Below are positions 34,168 through 45,540 of a stretch of DNA of 64,000 nt, piece by piece. The notes below the pieces were generated by a model that had not been told where the DNA came from, searched no databases, and saw nothing but the letters and a program-made list of their open reading frames with translations. A program made the position numbers and the translations under genes. Each line of letters begins with the position of its first letter. Position 1 is the stretch's first letter. Source of the DNA: Siphonodentalium dalli (taxonomy: Eukaryota > Mollusca > Scaphopoda > Gadilida > Siphonodentaliidae); contig CP136067.1 in NCBI GenBank assembly GCA_032622095.1, positions 53,731,899 to 53,795,898 on the forward strand, written 5' to 3'.

Positions 34168-37100
34168 ATGTCAGCAAGTAATGTTGTTACTCTGGATGAG
34201 GTCAGGGACTCGGACGCTTATGATTTCGCCGCGAAATGGGCCGATATAGAAGGAAATAACGCGGATACATATTTAGAGCCTAACATTCTACCAGATAATG
34301 ATTGTCATTATTTCTCCCCAACACAGGCCCATGACTACTTGAATAAGAAAACAAAAATTTCTATTTTTAACTTGAATTGTAGAAGCTTAAATGCAAATTT
34401 CGAATCTCTGTGTAACGTTCTGTGCGACTTGAAATCCACCGATGAATTTGACATAATTGCCCTAACAGAAACGTTTAAAATTTATCAATCATCCGATTAC
34501 CAAATACCGGGTTATCATCCCATGGAATTTAGATGTCGGTCAGACGACGACGATGGCAGGGGAGGGGTATGTCTATTCGTTAAAGACAACATTCCATACA
34601 AAATTAGACCAGATCTCACTGAATTCATTCCGCATGTAATTGAAACTGTATTTATAGAAATAAACCCAGGAAAGCATAACTCCCATATCATCGGTTGTGT
34701 TTACAGGCCTAATACAGCACCAAAAGCTGATATCGATAAATTCATGGCGAAATTCGATGGTATTTTAGAAAAAATTAAAGATCACACGTCATACATAGCA
34801 GGGGACTTCAATATAGACCTACTTAATTTTAACACGCATTCCAAAACAAATGAGTTTATTAACAATATATTCACCAGAGGATTCGTGCCCATGATTACCA
34901 AGCCAACTCGAATGACAGACCACTCAGCAACTCTAATCGACAACATTTACACAAACAATATTCGCAATGGACATAGCGCAGGCATAATTACATGTGACGT
35001 ATCCGATCATTTCGGCATATTCTATAGCGAAACGCATAAACAAATACACGCATCTCACACCCTCGACACAGGCCCAAATACCACCCAAAGATCTTTTAGC
35101 GCTAAAAATATCAGTAACTTCAAATCTGTTCTACAAACATGCAAATTTGAATCTGTATTAGAATGTAATTCAATTGATCGTGCATATGATAATTTTCTTG
35201 AAATCTATGAGACTGCATACGAATTGGCATTTCCACCCAAGAATAGCAAAATACCCAAGAAATTTATAAAACGCCAGCCCTGGATGACAGGAGGTTTGAT
35301 TAAATCAAGTATCGTAAAGCAAGAATTATATACCAAGAAACTCAAATCAGCATCCGATCGAGCCACACATACATACTTAAATTATCGCCAATTATATAAT
35401 AAACTTCTCAGAAAGAGCAAACAATTATATTACTCACGAATTCTTGATGAAAACAAGAACGATCTGAAGAAAACCTGGACTATACTGAAGGGTGCACTGA
35501 AGATGGGAGGGGGCACTGTTAATCATACTAAGGTCCTTTTTGATAACGAGACTGTAATTACCTGTCCCAGCCTTATTGCTGACAAATTTAATGAGTACTT
35601 CTCGAGTATCGGGCGTAAAACCAGTCAACTTGTAGTGAATGAACACAACGCAGATTTTTCTGATTATCTCCGGAATAGAATAGAAGACCTTGACATCTTT
35701 GATGTTACCCCAACCACAATCCAAGAAATTATTCTAACCTGCCTATCAATGAAAGCTAAATCTAGTATGGACTTTAAAGGGATAACCACTAAACTCATGA
35801 AGGAAACAATTAAAACCATAGCTCCAGCATTGAAACATATATTTAACCTTTCATTTGAACAAGGAATTGTCCCAGAGAAAATGAAAATAGCAAAGGTTGT
35901 TCCAATCCCGAAAAATAACAATGCACACGAAATTTCCGACTATAGACCAATCAGCATTCTACCTACTTTTTCCAAGTTATTAGAACGAATAATGCAAAAA
36001 CGCCTAGTAGATTTTTTAACCGAGCACGATATATTGTACAAGCACCAATACGGCTTCCGTCCTAACCACTCTACTTTCCATCCAATCATACATCTTCTCG
36101 ACCAAATAGCCAATAACAATGATAAAACAACCAGGGATTCAACAATAGCACTATTCCTAGACCTCTCTAAAGCATTTGACACTATAAATCATGATATATT
36201 AATTTCAAAATTAGATCATTACGGGATAAGGGGTACTGCCCTGTCTTGGTTCCAAAGCTATCTAGACAACAGGCAACAATATGTTGAACTTCAGGGAAAT
36301 AAATCCAAACTAATGGACATAACGTGCGGAGTCCCTCAAGGCTCCATACTCGGCCCCATAATTTTTTTAATCTACGCTAACGATATGCCAAATGCGACAA
36401 CCATGAATATATTGTCTTATGCGGATGATACCACCTTAATGACTAGCGGGGATAACGGCACCCAAATTGAAAGTTATGTGAACAATGAACTACGTAATAT
36501 CTACACTTGGTGTTGCTGCAACAAGCTTTCTATAAATACAGAAAAGAGCAATTACATGCTCATGCACCCGGAAAATAACGACACCAAATGGAACACTATG
36601 AAAATTCTCTTAAATAACACAGAATTGAAACGCATTGGAAATCGTGAGCACGAAACCTCAACTAAATTTTTAGGCATTCACATAGATGAAAATCTATCAT
36701 TTAAAAAACATATATCATCAGTCTGCTCCAAATTAGCGCACGCCATATATCATATAAATAAAGTCAAACACTTTTTCCCAGGCAGTGCCCTTAAAACGTT
36801 ATATTATGCCTTAATCCAAAGTCACTTGGTATACGGAATCCAACTATGGGGTCATGTTCCCGAGGTAAAACGAGTCTTTTTATTACAAAAAAGAGCGATA
36901 CGAATTGTGTGCAATAAAAAGTACAGGAGCCATACCGAACCTTTATTTAAAAAAGAGAAAATCTTAAAGGTATACGACCTTCACAAAGTCCATACTACTC
37001 TATTTATGCATGATTGGTATTACAACCGCTTACCTGAATCTTTCTCGCAAATGTTCACTAAACGTATTGCCGGACCCGATACTAGACAACAGCGCCCACT

Positions 37101-37323
37101 ATTCCTCAAAACCCCAAGAACCACATTTTCCGGACAGCTACCGTTTCATGCATTCCCAACTTCATGGAACAATTTAGATAACACCATGACTAAAACTCAA
37201 AGTAGGCACGTATTCAAAAAACACATCACAGAAAAAATAATAAGCGCATATTCTAACAATATCAAATGCAAAAATCGAGGATGCCCAGACTGCCCCCAGA
37301 TCGTATCCCGAAGTGTCACATGA
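34168..37323 (+). CDS. LINE polyprotein: AP-like endonuclease plus reverse transcriptase
   Basis: A 1051-residue uninterrupted frame. It nicks target DNA and copies the element RNA onto the nick (target-primed reverse transcription). The endonuclease spans about residues 62-275: NCRSL at 70, LTET at 99, YRPN at 169, GDFNIDLL near 202, SDHF near 269. The RT follows: YRPIS at 592, DLSKAFD at 665, GVPQGSILGP at 721, and the catalytic YADD at 751-754. The C terminus has a short Cys cluster, CKNRGCPDCP. Length and motif order fit the CR1/L2/Rex assemblage; the exact clade is not settled by eye. The ATG at 34168 lies about 60 codons before the endonuclease, which is reasonable. All catalytic motifs appear present. 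Confidence 0.9.
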   Translation: MSASNVVTLDEVRDSDAYDFAAKWADIEGNNADTYLEPNILPDNDCHYFSPTQAHDYLNKKTKISIFNLNCRSLNANFESLCNVLCDLKSTDEFDIIALTETFKIYQSSDYQIPGYHPMEFRCRSDDDDGRGGVCLFVKDNIPYKIRPDLTEFIPHVIETVFIEINPGKHNSHIIGCVYRPNTAPKADIDKFMAKFDGILEKIKDHTSYIAGDFNIDLLNFNTHSKTNEFINNIFTRGFVPMITKPTRMTDHSATLIDNIYTNNIRNGHSAGIITCDVSDHFGIFYSETHKQIHASHTLDTGPNTTQRSFSAKNISNFKSVLQTCKFESVLECNSIDRAYDNFLEIYETAYELAFPPKNSKIPKKFIKRQPWMTGGLIKSSIVKQELYTKKLKSASDRATHTYLNYRQLYNKLLRKSKQLYYSRILDENKNDLKKTWTILKGALKMGGGTVNHTKVLFDNETVITCPSLIADKFNEYFSSIGRKTSQLVVNEHNADFSDYLRNRIEDLDIFDVTPTTIQEIILTCLSMKAKSSMDFKGITTKLMKETIKTIAPALKHIFNLSFEQGIVPEKMKIAKVVPIPKNNNAHEISDYRPISILPTFSKLLERIMQKRLVDFLTEHDILYKHQYGFRPNHSTFHPIIHLLDQIANNNDKTTRDSTIALFLDLSKAFDTINHDILISKLDHYGIRGTALSWFQSYLDNRQQYVELQGNKSKLMDITCGVPQGSILGPIIFLIYANDMPNATTMNILSYADDTTLMTSGDNGTQIESYVNNELRNIYTWCCCNKLSINTEKSNYMLMHPENNDTKWNTMKILLNNTELKRIGNREHETSTKFLGIHIDENLSFKKHISSVCSKLAHAIYHINKVKHFFPGSALKTLYYALIQSHLVYGIQLWGHVPEVKRVFLLQKRAIRIVCNKKYRSHTEPLFKKEKILKVYDLHKVHTTLFMHDWYYNRLPESFSQMFTKRIAGPDTRQQRPLFLKTPRTTFSGQLPFHAFPTSWNNLDNTMTKTQSRHVFKKHITEKIISAYSNNIKCKNRGCPDCPQIVSRSVT

Positions 37324-37705
37324 CGGTTTCAACGTCAACACCAACCAAACGAATCAGTAGTCCCTGTATCCTCATCCGCCAAAAATACTACCACCTCATC
37401 TGAATTTGAACCATACACATGATATTGAACAGCCCTCGGGTAGTATCCAATTTCACACACTCTTTAACTAAGCCCTAAACTTATAAATTACATACACACA
37501 ATATGTGCACGGCTCACCCGAAGCCATCTTACTATTGTTATTAGTTTCTATATTCACCATACTGGGGATGGCAGGAAGACAGTCTTGCCAGACTATGCCA
37601 TCCCCCACAATATACGACATAATTTTCCATAATGTTCGCCACTATTATGTAATAGATATGTGTATTGCAAATAAAATATCCTATCCTATCCTATCCTTCG
37701 TGCAG
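34168..37705 (+). mobile_element. Non-LTR retrotransposon (CR1/L2-like group), ORF uninterrupted
   Basis: The element contains one long ORF, a 380-bp 3' untranslated region with a hairpin (GGGGATGGCA at 37563 against TGCCATCCCC ending 37605), and a tail of AAAATATCCTATCCTATCC near 37673-37697. A 3' fragment of the same family lies at 49849-50003. There is no upstream ORF1 in the window. The 5' boundary is unknown, so the coordinate given is the ORF start. The clean ORF suggests recent insertion. Confidence 0.8.
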
Positions 37706-37870
37706 GCACGCATACGTATATATATACAGACACACATAGATGAAGAACGACATTCATACATGCAGGCACGCCGACATACAGCCAGCCACACATTCAGACA
37801 CTCATACATACAGACGTTGAGACAGACGGACAATTAGACAGGAATACGTGCAGAGAAACAGACAGTAGAT
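37706..37870. repeat. Low-complexity ACATAC / CAGACA sequence
   Basis: Interrupted CATAC, ACAGACA and GCAGGCACG repeats follow the LINE tail. The 110-codon plus-strand frame crossing the junction is not a gene. Confidence 0.6.
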
Positions 37871-37980
37871 CAGTAGGATACCAACGGACATACAAACACC
37901 ATCATATGCTGATCACGACTCCTTGTCATTTAATGTAGCACGCGTAAGGCTGTTGGGCAGCACGAGTGCTTTCAAATTAA

Positions 37981-38373
37981 CCCTTTACCCAACAGAAGGG
38001 CCCTGTGCCAATGCATTCTCTTATATATGCGAGTCGACCATAGGTCGCCTCGCATATATAAGAGAATGCATTGGCTTAACACATTAAAAATTATAAAATT
38101 GTTAAAGAATGTAAGAAAAAATGGTAAAAAGTGTTAAAAAAAGAATTTTTTGTAGGCCAATGCATTCTCTTATATATGCGAGGCGACCTATGGTCGACTC
38201 GCATATATAAGAGAATGCATTGGCACAGGGCATAACTGTAACTATCACAATGTGGTCAAGGAGCCGGTTCCAATGATATCCATATTTGTATGGTTTTATT
38301 GAGACAGACCGAAGATATTTTAGGCTGTTGAAGCTTTATTTGGCCGGTTTTGGCCGGTTTGTTGGGTAAAGGG
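37981..38373. mobile_element. TTAA-flanked piggyBac-like MITE with double-hairpin core
   Basis: TTAA at 37977-37980 and 38374-38377 flank CCCTTTACCCAACA and TGTTGGGTAAAGGG. Inside lie two stem-loops (about 38002-38075 and 38155-38229), each pairing GCCAATGCATTCTCTTATAT with its complement around GCGAGTCGACC. They are joined by an A+T-rich linker with AAATTGTTAAAGAATG. The right third (38230-38360) has no counterpart on the left. The flanks join into a decayed TCCGTC-type unit. Confidence 0.85.
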
Positions 38374-38779
38374 TTAACAGACTGAGGTTCAGGAAAATTG
38401 TTCATTATTTCATTTCTAGAGTAATCCATCTTTGTTTATCTGGTAATTTTATATTTCCGTGTATCTGGGCAAGTTTGTCAGTACTGTTGTTAATATATGT
38501 GGTTTCTACGCCGAACGGTGTGATTTCCCAGTGAAAGTATTCCCAAGTTATGCGTCTTTCTTCCCACAATAAACGCCCCTGGTCAGGTGGTCATGCTAAT
38601 GTGCTATGGTGCTGGTGGGTCCTTCTAAATTTCTATGATGCTGTTCGGGCAAGCTGATTCTGTTAAGAAAAAGTACCGTTATGTTTTCTAACGTTGTCAT
38701 TTTCGCGGTGTTCGAATAATCTGAACATATCCAGATAAAGCAATTGTGTGTATCAAACATTGAAAAACATATATTTTGT

Positions 38780-39310
38780 TAAATATTTTAATACTGTTTG
38801 CATTCAGTTGTTGCAAATCGACTATACTCATCGGCTATTCGCGTCATTTTGCAAACACCAGCGCAGCCATTATTAAAAATTTTTTAAATAAATATATGGA
38901 TACGTTCTTACCGTCAGCAATACGCGCATGGAATAATATACCTGTCTCAATAAAAGCATCATCAACCGTGAAGAATTCAAGCGTCTTCTGAAGGTCGGTC
39001 ATACTAATTTAGCTAAGTTTTATTATCATAGTCACTCTCGTAGAGGCCAAGTATATCACACAAGAATGAGACTGGGGTGCAGCCATCTGAACAAAGATCT
39101 TGGTGTAAATTATGTAAGAGATTCCTCATTTTGCTCTTGTGGATAATTTGTAGTTGAATCCGCGTACCACTTTCTTTTGCAATGTCCCCAATGTAGTCAA
39201 ATAAAGCTGATATGATAGCCGCTCTACCATTTTCGCGAGCAGATGTGAACATTGATGTCCTGTTATATGGGTCTAATGAGATGTCCGATGAAACAAATTC
39301 TATAATATTT
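38780..39310 (+). pseudogene. LINE reverse-transcriptase C-terminal relic (CR1-like)
   Basis: One frame reads FLPSAIRAWNNIPVSIKAS near 38905-38960. After a frame change the next reads YHSHSRRGQVYHTRMRLGCS and DSSFCSCG, then, after a stop, ESAYHFLLQCPQC near 39155-39195. This order (LPSAIRLWN, a conserved TR.RLGCS block, then a Cys-His motif) is that of the far C terminus of CR1-like LINE proteins. At least one frameshift and one stop are present. The RT core is absent. Confidence 0.6.
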
Positions 39311-39319
39311 GAAGCTGTA

Positions 39320-40500
39320 CAACTGTTTATTATCCAAAGTCGACGTTTCGATAATGTGTGAGCTCCGTGCGCAGGGGGTCGTGTATGTGAACATGAGGTG
39401 CATATAACATGTATGTATAAATATGTAAGTTGCGTTTCTGCACATTGTGTTCGGGCATATCCGTCTGTCTGTCCACGGAGTGCATGCTCAACCGTGCTGA
39501 CCTTGGCATATTAATGGACTTACTACTGATTGTACTTACATGTACTAATTGTATCTAGATTACATTGATACGCACTATAAGTATAACAATTATCCTAATA
39601 TATACTTATCTTCATGTATCATCTCTCCTGGGTGCCGAGACGTATTTGGGGTCTAATTCCGTTTCTATATTGGACAATACACCATGATTTAACGCCATAA
39701 TGTAAAATTTTGATTATGACTGAGGGATTGTTGTATACAGCATTTATCACAATTCTTTTCTACCTACTTTATTATCTTTCTTGTCTATTTCATAATCTTC
39801 TCCCTTCTATCGCCCCCCCCCCATCTTTCTGATCCCTGCACTCGCTTAACTAACTTCCCAACATTTATTTGAAAACACAGAACAATATTCAAATTCCCGT
39901 CCACTTTACCCTGTAGCTGTCTGTATTGACACTCGGGGTAACATGGCTTGTTATCTAATCCTCATTTGAACTATGTTTTTTCTCAATATGTATAATTGTC
40001 AATGTTCTGTTCTGTTCTTTTGTTCAAATAAATATTGTTTACACTAAATTAGCAGGACCACTTGGCCATAGGTGATAAAGCTCACAGAGTGCATAAATGG
40101 CTCAGTGACTGAAACGATAAATCCTGATGGGACAAACTAATGATGGAAGAATGGTAACTCTATTCCACATGTTTCTCCATCCTCTCTCTGTTCATCATTT
40201 TCGGGTCAGATTGCAATGTGTTGTTGAGAGAATATATTGGTGAGACTGTTCGTTGGTGATATATCTACTTCTCTGTGCATATTTGTCATTCATCAAATAA
40301 ATGAGGACAGTTCTTGGTACCTGAAGGAACAAAAAAGAAAATAATATTTTCAAACTCTCAAGTGTATAAAAAAAATCCGTTCAGATTCTATATACACTGA
40401 AGCTGGTGAAAGGTGAAATTAAAAATTTTTCACGCGACAAATTGTGGTATATGATCATCATGACTGAAATAACGTTTTACCGTCTTGTGAAAACTAAAGC
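39320..40500. other. No recognised feature
   Basis: A CCGTCTGTCTGTCC phrase near 39464 and a C run near 39810 are the only simple repeats. No frame is recognised. Confidence 0.4.
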
Positions 40501-40554
40501 TGATTGCATAATGCATATCACTTTGCGATCGCTTGGTTGATAGAGTTGTCGATC

Positions 40555-40715
40555 GGGTTTCCCTTTGTATTGTCCGCGATCGGGTTTCCCTTTGTACAGT
40601 TCGCGATATATTCCCATGGCCTTTCGATGTTTTCGGACTAGATCGTTCACATCACAGAATTGAAAACCCACTTGCCAAAATTTTTTGCCATTGGCAAATT
40701 TGGCAAGTGGCAGCG
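40555..40715. repeat. Short tandem GATCGGGTTTCCCTTTGTA pair and a hairpin
   Basis: GCGATCGGGTTTCCCTTTGTA occurs in tandem near 40550 and 40577. At 40668-40712, CCACTTGCCAAA is answered by TTTGGCAAGTGG around TTTTTTGCCATTGGCAAA. Confidence 0.7.
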
Positions 40716-41020
40716 CGAACCCTGATTTTATTATGATGGCTATATATAGATCGTTTTTTGGGTCTCGTTCTGTAATCGGGCGCTAGTTTGCTCATGATGA
40801 CAGACATTCACAGATCAACCGGGTCGCACCAGGTCATCGTGCACTGCATGTGCCGGATAATAGAGTAATATATGAATACAATATATATATTGATATATAA
40901 CTGTCAGGATTTTCTCTTAATGCTGTACATTTTGGCAGATCAATATTGAAAGATGATATGAAAATAGATGGAATTGGTCTAAAAGGAGCACATATGAAAT
41001 ATATGTCCCTCGTCACATAT

Positions 41021-41028
41021 TCTTATCT
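41021..41028. repeat. Left target-site duplication TCTTATCT
   Basis: TCTTATCT at 41021-41028 is repeated at 44184-44191, immediately outside inverted ends of the foldback element. An 8-bp duplication fits several cut-and-paste superfamilies. Confidence 0.7.
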
Positions 41029-41083
41029 CGGTGTGACTAAACACCGCCCGGACCAGCCCGGACCAGCCCGGACAAGCCCGGAC

Positions 41084-42216
41084 CCCCCATATGGACTATA
41101 TGAGTGATTTTAAGGGCAATATAAGTGAAGGGGTGTCATGGAAACCCACTCAGGGTCGCTATTAACCCTCAAAATGCCGGCATCGGCGAAAATTTTCGCC
41201 GCGAAATGAAGCTAACAGCCCGGACCACCCCAGCGGCGTCCAGGTGTGATTTTAGTATTCATATCTGTGCGAGGGTTTTAATGAAACCCAAATACGCACG
41301 GAGAGTGGTCAAGGTCAAACGGAAGTGCCGCTTATTAACCCCTAAATTTCCCAGATTCAGCCAGAATTACAAAATTGCGCCCCCAATAAACAAACTCACA
41401 GCCCGGACCCCCTTAATGTCCTCGTACTTCTAATAACCCCTTACATATGTGTTGTGGAACTACCCTCGACTACACTCACGAAGACACAAGGGCGAGTCGC
41501 CCACGAATGCCTGGCAATTAACCCCCAAAATGCCGCCATCGCCGATTATGTTTACCGATAACGACGCTGACAGCCCGGACCAGCCCGGACCATCCCGGTC
41601 CAGCCCGGACCCCCATATGGACTATATGAGTGATTTTAAGGACAATATAAGTGCAGGGGTGTCATGGAAACCCACTCAGGGTCGCTATTAACCCTCAAAA
41701 TGCCGACATCGGCGAAAAATTTCGCCGCGAAATGAAGCTAACGGCCCGGACGCCCCTGCTGCGTCCAGGTGGGATTTTAGTATTCATATCTGTGCGAGGG
41801 TGTTAAGGAAGCCCAAATACGCTCGGAGAGTGGTCAAGGTCAAACGGAAGTGCCGCTTATTAACCCCTAAACTTCCAAGATTCAGCCAGAATTACAAAAT
41901 TGCGCCCCCAATAAACAAACTCACAGCCCGGACCCCCTTAATGTCATCGTACTTGTAATAACCCCTTACATATGTGTTGTGGAACTACCCTCGACTACAC
42001 TCACGAAGATACAAGGGCGAGTCGCCCACGAATTCCTGGCAATTAACCCCCAAAATGCCGCCATCGCCGATTATGTTTACCGATAACGACGCTGACAGCC
42101 CGGACCATCCCGGTCCAGCCCGGACCCCCCATATGGACTATATGAGTGACTTTAAGGGCAATATAAGTGCAGGGGTGTCATGGAAACCCACTCAGGGTCG
42201 CTATTAACCCTCAAAA
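41084..42216 (+). repeat. Left arm: A-B-C monomer array
   Basis: Each monomer has one TTAACCC landmark: 41162 (A), 41335 (B), 41518 (C), 41688 (A), 41860 (B), 42043 (C), 42204 (A). The spacings are 173, 183, 170, 172, 183 and 161. All three monomers share the TTAACCCC-AAAATGCC-like block ahead of CAGCCCGGAC, so they descend from one ancestor. The last A is broken off at the inversion point. The number of CAGCCCGGAC copies between C and A varies. Confidence 0.85.
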
Positions 42217-42242
42217 TTAACCCCTAAACTTCCCTTAATGTC
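42217..42242. other. Inversion point of the foldback element
   Basis: About 26 bp made of a B-like scrap (TTAACCCCTAAACTTCCC) and a C-like scrap (TTAATGTC) separate the two arms. There is no unique spacer, so the arms were probably joined by inverted recombination or template switching. Confidence 0.6.
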
Positions 42243-44158
42243 GGTCCGGGCTGTGAGTTTGTTTATTGGGGGCGCAATTTTGTAATTCTTGTTGAATCAA
42301 GGTAGTTTAGGGGTTAATAAGCGGCACTTTCGTTTGACCTTGACCACTCTCCGAGCGTATTTGGGTTTCATTAACACCCTCGCACAGATATGAATACTAA
42401 AATCACACCTGGACGCAGCAGGGGCGGTCCGGGCTGTTATCTTCATTTCGCGGCGAAAATTTTCGCCGATGCCGGCATTTTGAGGGTTAATAGCGACCCT
42501 GAGTGGGTTTCCATGACACCCCTGCACTTATATTGCCCTTAAAATCACTCATATAGTCCATATGGGGGGTCCGGGCTGGACCGGGATGGTCCGGGCTGTC
42601 AGCGTCGTTATCGGTAAACATAATCGGCGATGGCGGCATTTTGGGGGTTAATTGCCAGGCATTCGTGGGCGACTCGCCCTTGTATCTTCGTGAGTGTAGT
42701 CGAGGGTAGTTCCACAACACATATGTAAGGGGTTATTAGAAGTACGAGGACATTAAGGGGGTCCGGGCTGTGAGTTTGTTTATTGGGGGCCCAATTTTGT
42801 AATTCTGGCTGAATCTGGGAAGTTTAGGGGTCAATAAGCGGCACTTCCGTTTGACCTTGACCACTCTCCGTGCGTATTTGGGTTTCATTAACACCCTCGC
42901 ACAGATATGGATACTAAAATCACACCTGGACGCAGCAGGGGCGGTCCGGGCTGTTAGCTTCATTTCGCGGCGAAAAGTTTCGCTGATGCCGGCATTTTTA
43001 GGGTTAATAGCGACCCTGAGTGGGTTTCCATGACACCCCTGCACTTATATTGCCCTTAAAATAATTCATATAGTCCATATGGGGGGTCCGGGCTGGACCG
43101 GGATGGTCCGGGCTGGTCCGGGCTGTCAGCGTCGTTATCGGTAAACATAATCGACGATTGCGGCATTTTGGGGGTTAATTGCCAGGCATTCGTGGGCGAC
43201 TCGCTCTTGTATCTTCGTGAGTGTAGTCGAGGGTAGTTCCACAACACACATGTAAGGGGTTATTAGAAGTACGAGGACATTAAGGGGGTCCGGGCTGTGA
43301 GTTTGTTTATTGGGGGCGCAATTTTGTAATTCTGGCTGAATCTGGGAAGTTTAGGGGTTAATAAGCGGCACTTCCGTTTGACCTTGACCACTCTCCGTGC
43401 GTATTTGGGTTTCATTAACACCCTCGCACAGATATGGATACTAAAATCACACCTGGACGCAGCAGGGGCGTCCGGGCTGTTAGCTTCATTTCGCGGCGAA
43501 AATTTTCGCCGATGCCGGCATTTTGAGGGTTAATAGCGACCCTGAGTGGGTTTCCATGACACCCCTGCACTTATATTGCCCTTAAAATCATTCATATAGT
43601 CCATATGGGGGGTCCGGGCTGGACCGGGATGATCCGGGCTGGTCCGGGCTGGTCCGGGCTGGTCAGCGTCGTTATCGGTAAACATAATCGGCGATGGCGG
43701 CATTTTGGGGGTTAATTGCCAGGCATTCGTGGGCGACTCGCCCTTGTATCTTCGTGAGTGTAGTCGAGGGTAGTTCCACAACACATATGTAAGGGGTTAT
43801 TAGAAGTACGAGGACATTAAGGGGGTCCGGGCTGTGAGTTTGTTTATTGGGGGCGCAATTTTATAATTCTGGCTGAATCTGGGAAGTTTAGGGGTTAATA
43901 AGCGGCACTTCCGTTTGACCTTGACCACTATCCGTGCGTATTTGGGTTTCATTAACACCCTCGCACAGATATGAATACTAAAATCACACCTGGACGCAGC
44001 AGGGGCGGTCCGGCTGTTAGCTTCATTTCGCGGCGAACATTTTCGCTGATGCCGGCATTTTGAGGGTTAATAGCGACCCTGAGTGGGTTTCCATGACACC
44101 CCTTCACTTATATTGCCCTTAAAATCACTCATATAGTCCATATGGGGGGTCCGGGCTG
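42243..44158 (-). repeat. Right arm: inverted A-B-C monomer array
   Basis: GTCCGGGCTG separators lie at 42427, 42569, 42761, 42944, 43086, 43288, 43470, 43612, 43825 and near 44008. Equivalent separators recur at 527-537 bp. The monomer order is B, A, C repeated, which is the left arm read backwards. Open frames of 76-102 codons recur in both arms but follow the repeat. Confidence 0.85.
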
Positions 44159-44183
44159 GTCCGGGCGGTGTTTCGTCACACCC

Positions 44184-44191
44184 TCTTATCT
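44184..44191. repeat. Right target-site duplication TCTTATCT
   Basis: Exact copy of 41021-41028 directly beside the inverted end. Confidence 0.7.
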
Positions 44192-44199
44192 GGTATTCA

Positions 44200-45540
44200 G
44201 TATTCATTCTATTACCTGTTTTGTTTTCAGGATTCATGGTGGTGATCACCCGCAGTTTACGGCAAATTATTAGAAGATTGAGTGGATATTGATAACCCAA
44301 TTATCTCTCATACATGTGTATATATGCTATTTATATTACACGCAACGTTAACGATGATATACCACATATATATGTATGCAGGCATATATATCATTTTCTA
44401 GGAGCCCCCTATTTCTCGGCCATGATCATCGAGCGCCATAATCCAAACAATGTCACTCGAGCGATTTCGCAGTTAGACGATGAACTCATTTTACTTTTGC
44501 ACGGTATATTGATTCTTTATATTGTGGCACGGTTGGAGGTATGGTTATGCAATTGTCGATGGTAATCGACACTAAATGCGTTTAATTTGTTCGCGGGTAG
44601 ATACTCGTATATATGTATGTACATATATGTTCAGCAATATGTATGTTACTCTATGTTATTTTTCATTGTACCATACATGTAACAATGGCTGGAATAATCA
44701 ATCCATAATCAATCAATAAAATCCATGGAGCATGCACCCACGCCAAGTTAAGTGGCAGTGAAGTTATTTCCTGTCACGTATCTTAAATCTGTGCGAGAAG
44801 AGAAACACTTGAAATGTCAGAACTCCGGTACTTAGAATACTCCATCTGATTTCCACAAAACGAACTCAATTTCTAAACGCCTTCATACGTATACAGACAT
44901 TATATGACATTTTTCTAAACGACGGTAATTTTGCGCGAATCACAACTTCATTTTTCTGGTAGATTTCATTTTATTCGCCAATGTTACCTTCGCTCAGTCG
45001 CTGATTGCCATAATTTGAGTTATCTCTTGTTAATTATGCAGCTGCATGTTAATTAATACTCCCGCCATTAGGCTCGTCTTATAATTCAAGTCTTTCTTTC
45101 AAACTGAGTTTTTTTTATGTTAGAAGAGCGGTCGATCTTTACCAGAAAATTTCGAGTGCCAGCTTTCGTGTTCCACCATGCTGTCAAATTAGGAATTGGT
45201 GCCGTTACCACAGAATTTTAAGCCGTGTTAACAATGTAGACACGATTGGGGACAAAACACTTAGGCTAGCTAGCAGAAGGTAAAAATAAATTTATTCCCT
45301 TTCTTGGGACAGAAACGGATGGTGAAGATACGTTCTGATGGTATTTTTCCATGATACCCAGCTGTGATATCTATGTTTTAACTTTTCCAGTATTAAATTT
45401 GGGTACATACGTGTGTTATATGGATTAGCCATTTCATCTTTTAATAAAAGTGTCAATGACACTGTAGCTTAACTTGAATGGGGGGGGGGTACACTCGTGT
45501 GTTACAGTCAATAGAGCGATCAGGAATGCAGAAAGATTAA
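44200..45540. other. No gene recognised; possible element tail near 44725
   Basis: Sequence ending AATCAATCCATAATCAATCAATAAAATCC near 44690-44725 resembles a short-repeat LINE or SINE tail, but nothing upstream is recognisable. A run of G at 45480-45489 precedes the array that follows. Confidence 0.35.

Larger units (their letters stand above)
41029..44183. mobile_element. Foldback element, arms of higher-order tandem repeats
   Basis: The ends are CGGTGTGACTAAACACCGCC at 41029 and its near-complement ending 44183, outside of which lies the 8-bp duplication. The left arm (41084-42216) and right arm (42243-44158) carry the same units in opposite orientation. Each unit of about 527 bp holds three diverged monomers, A (about 142 bp to the next motif), B (about 183) and C (about 172), separated by the 10-mer CAGCCCGGAC. 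The left arm has about 2.2 units and the right about 3.6. The element is much richer in G+C and CpG than its surroundings. No transposase frame was seen. Confidence 0.85.

Noticed and set aside
41125-43784. Repeated open frames of 76-102 codons in both foldback arms, taken as a multigene family
   Set aside because: They recur because the repeat unit recurs. Different frames overlap on the same bases, they break in some units, and they contain Pro-rich translations of the CAGCCCGGAC separator. Only the weak phase bias is reported.
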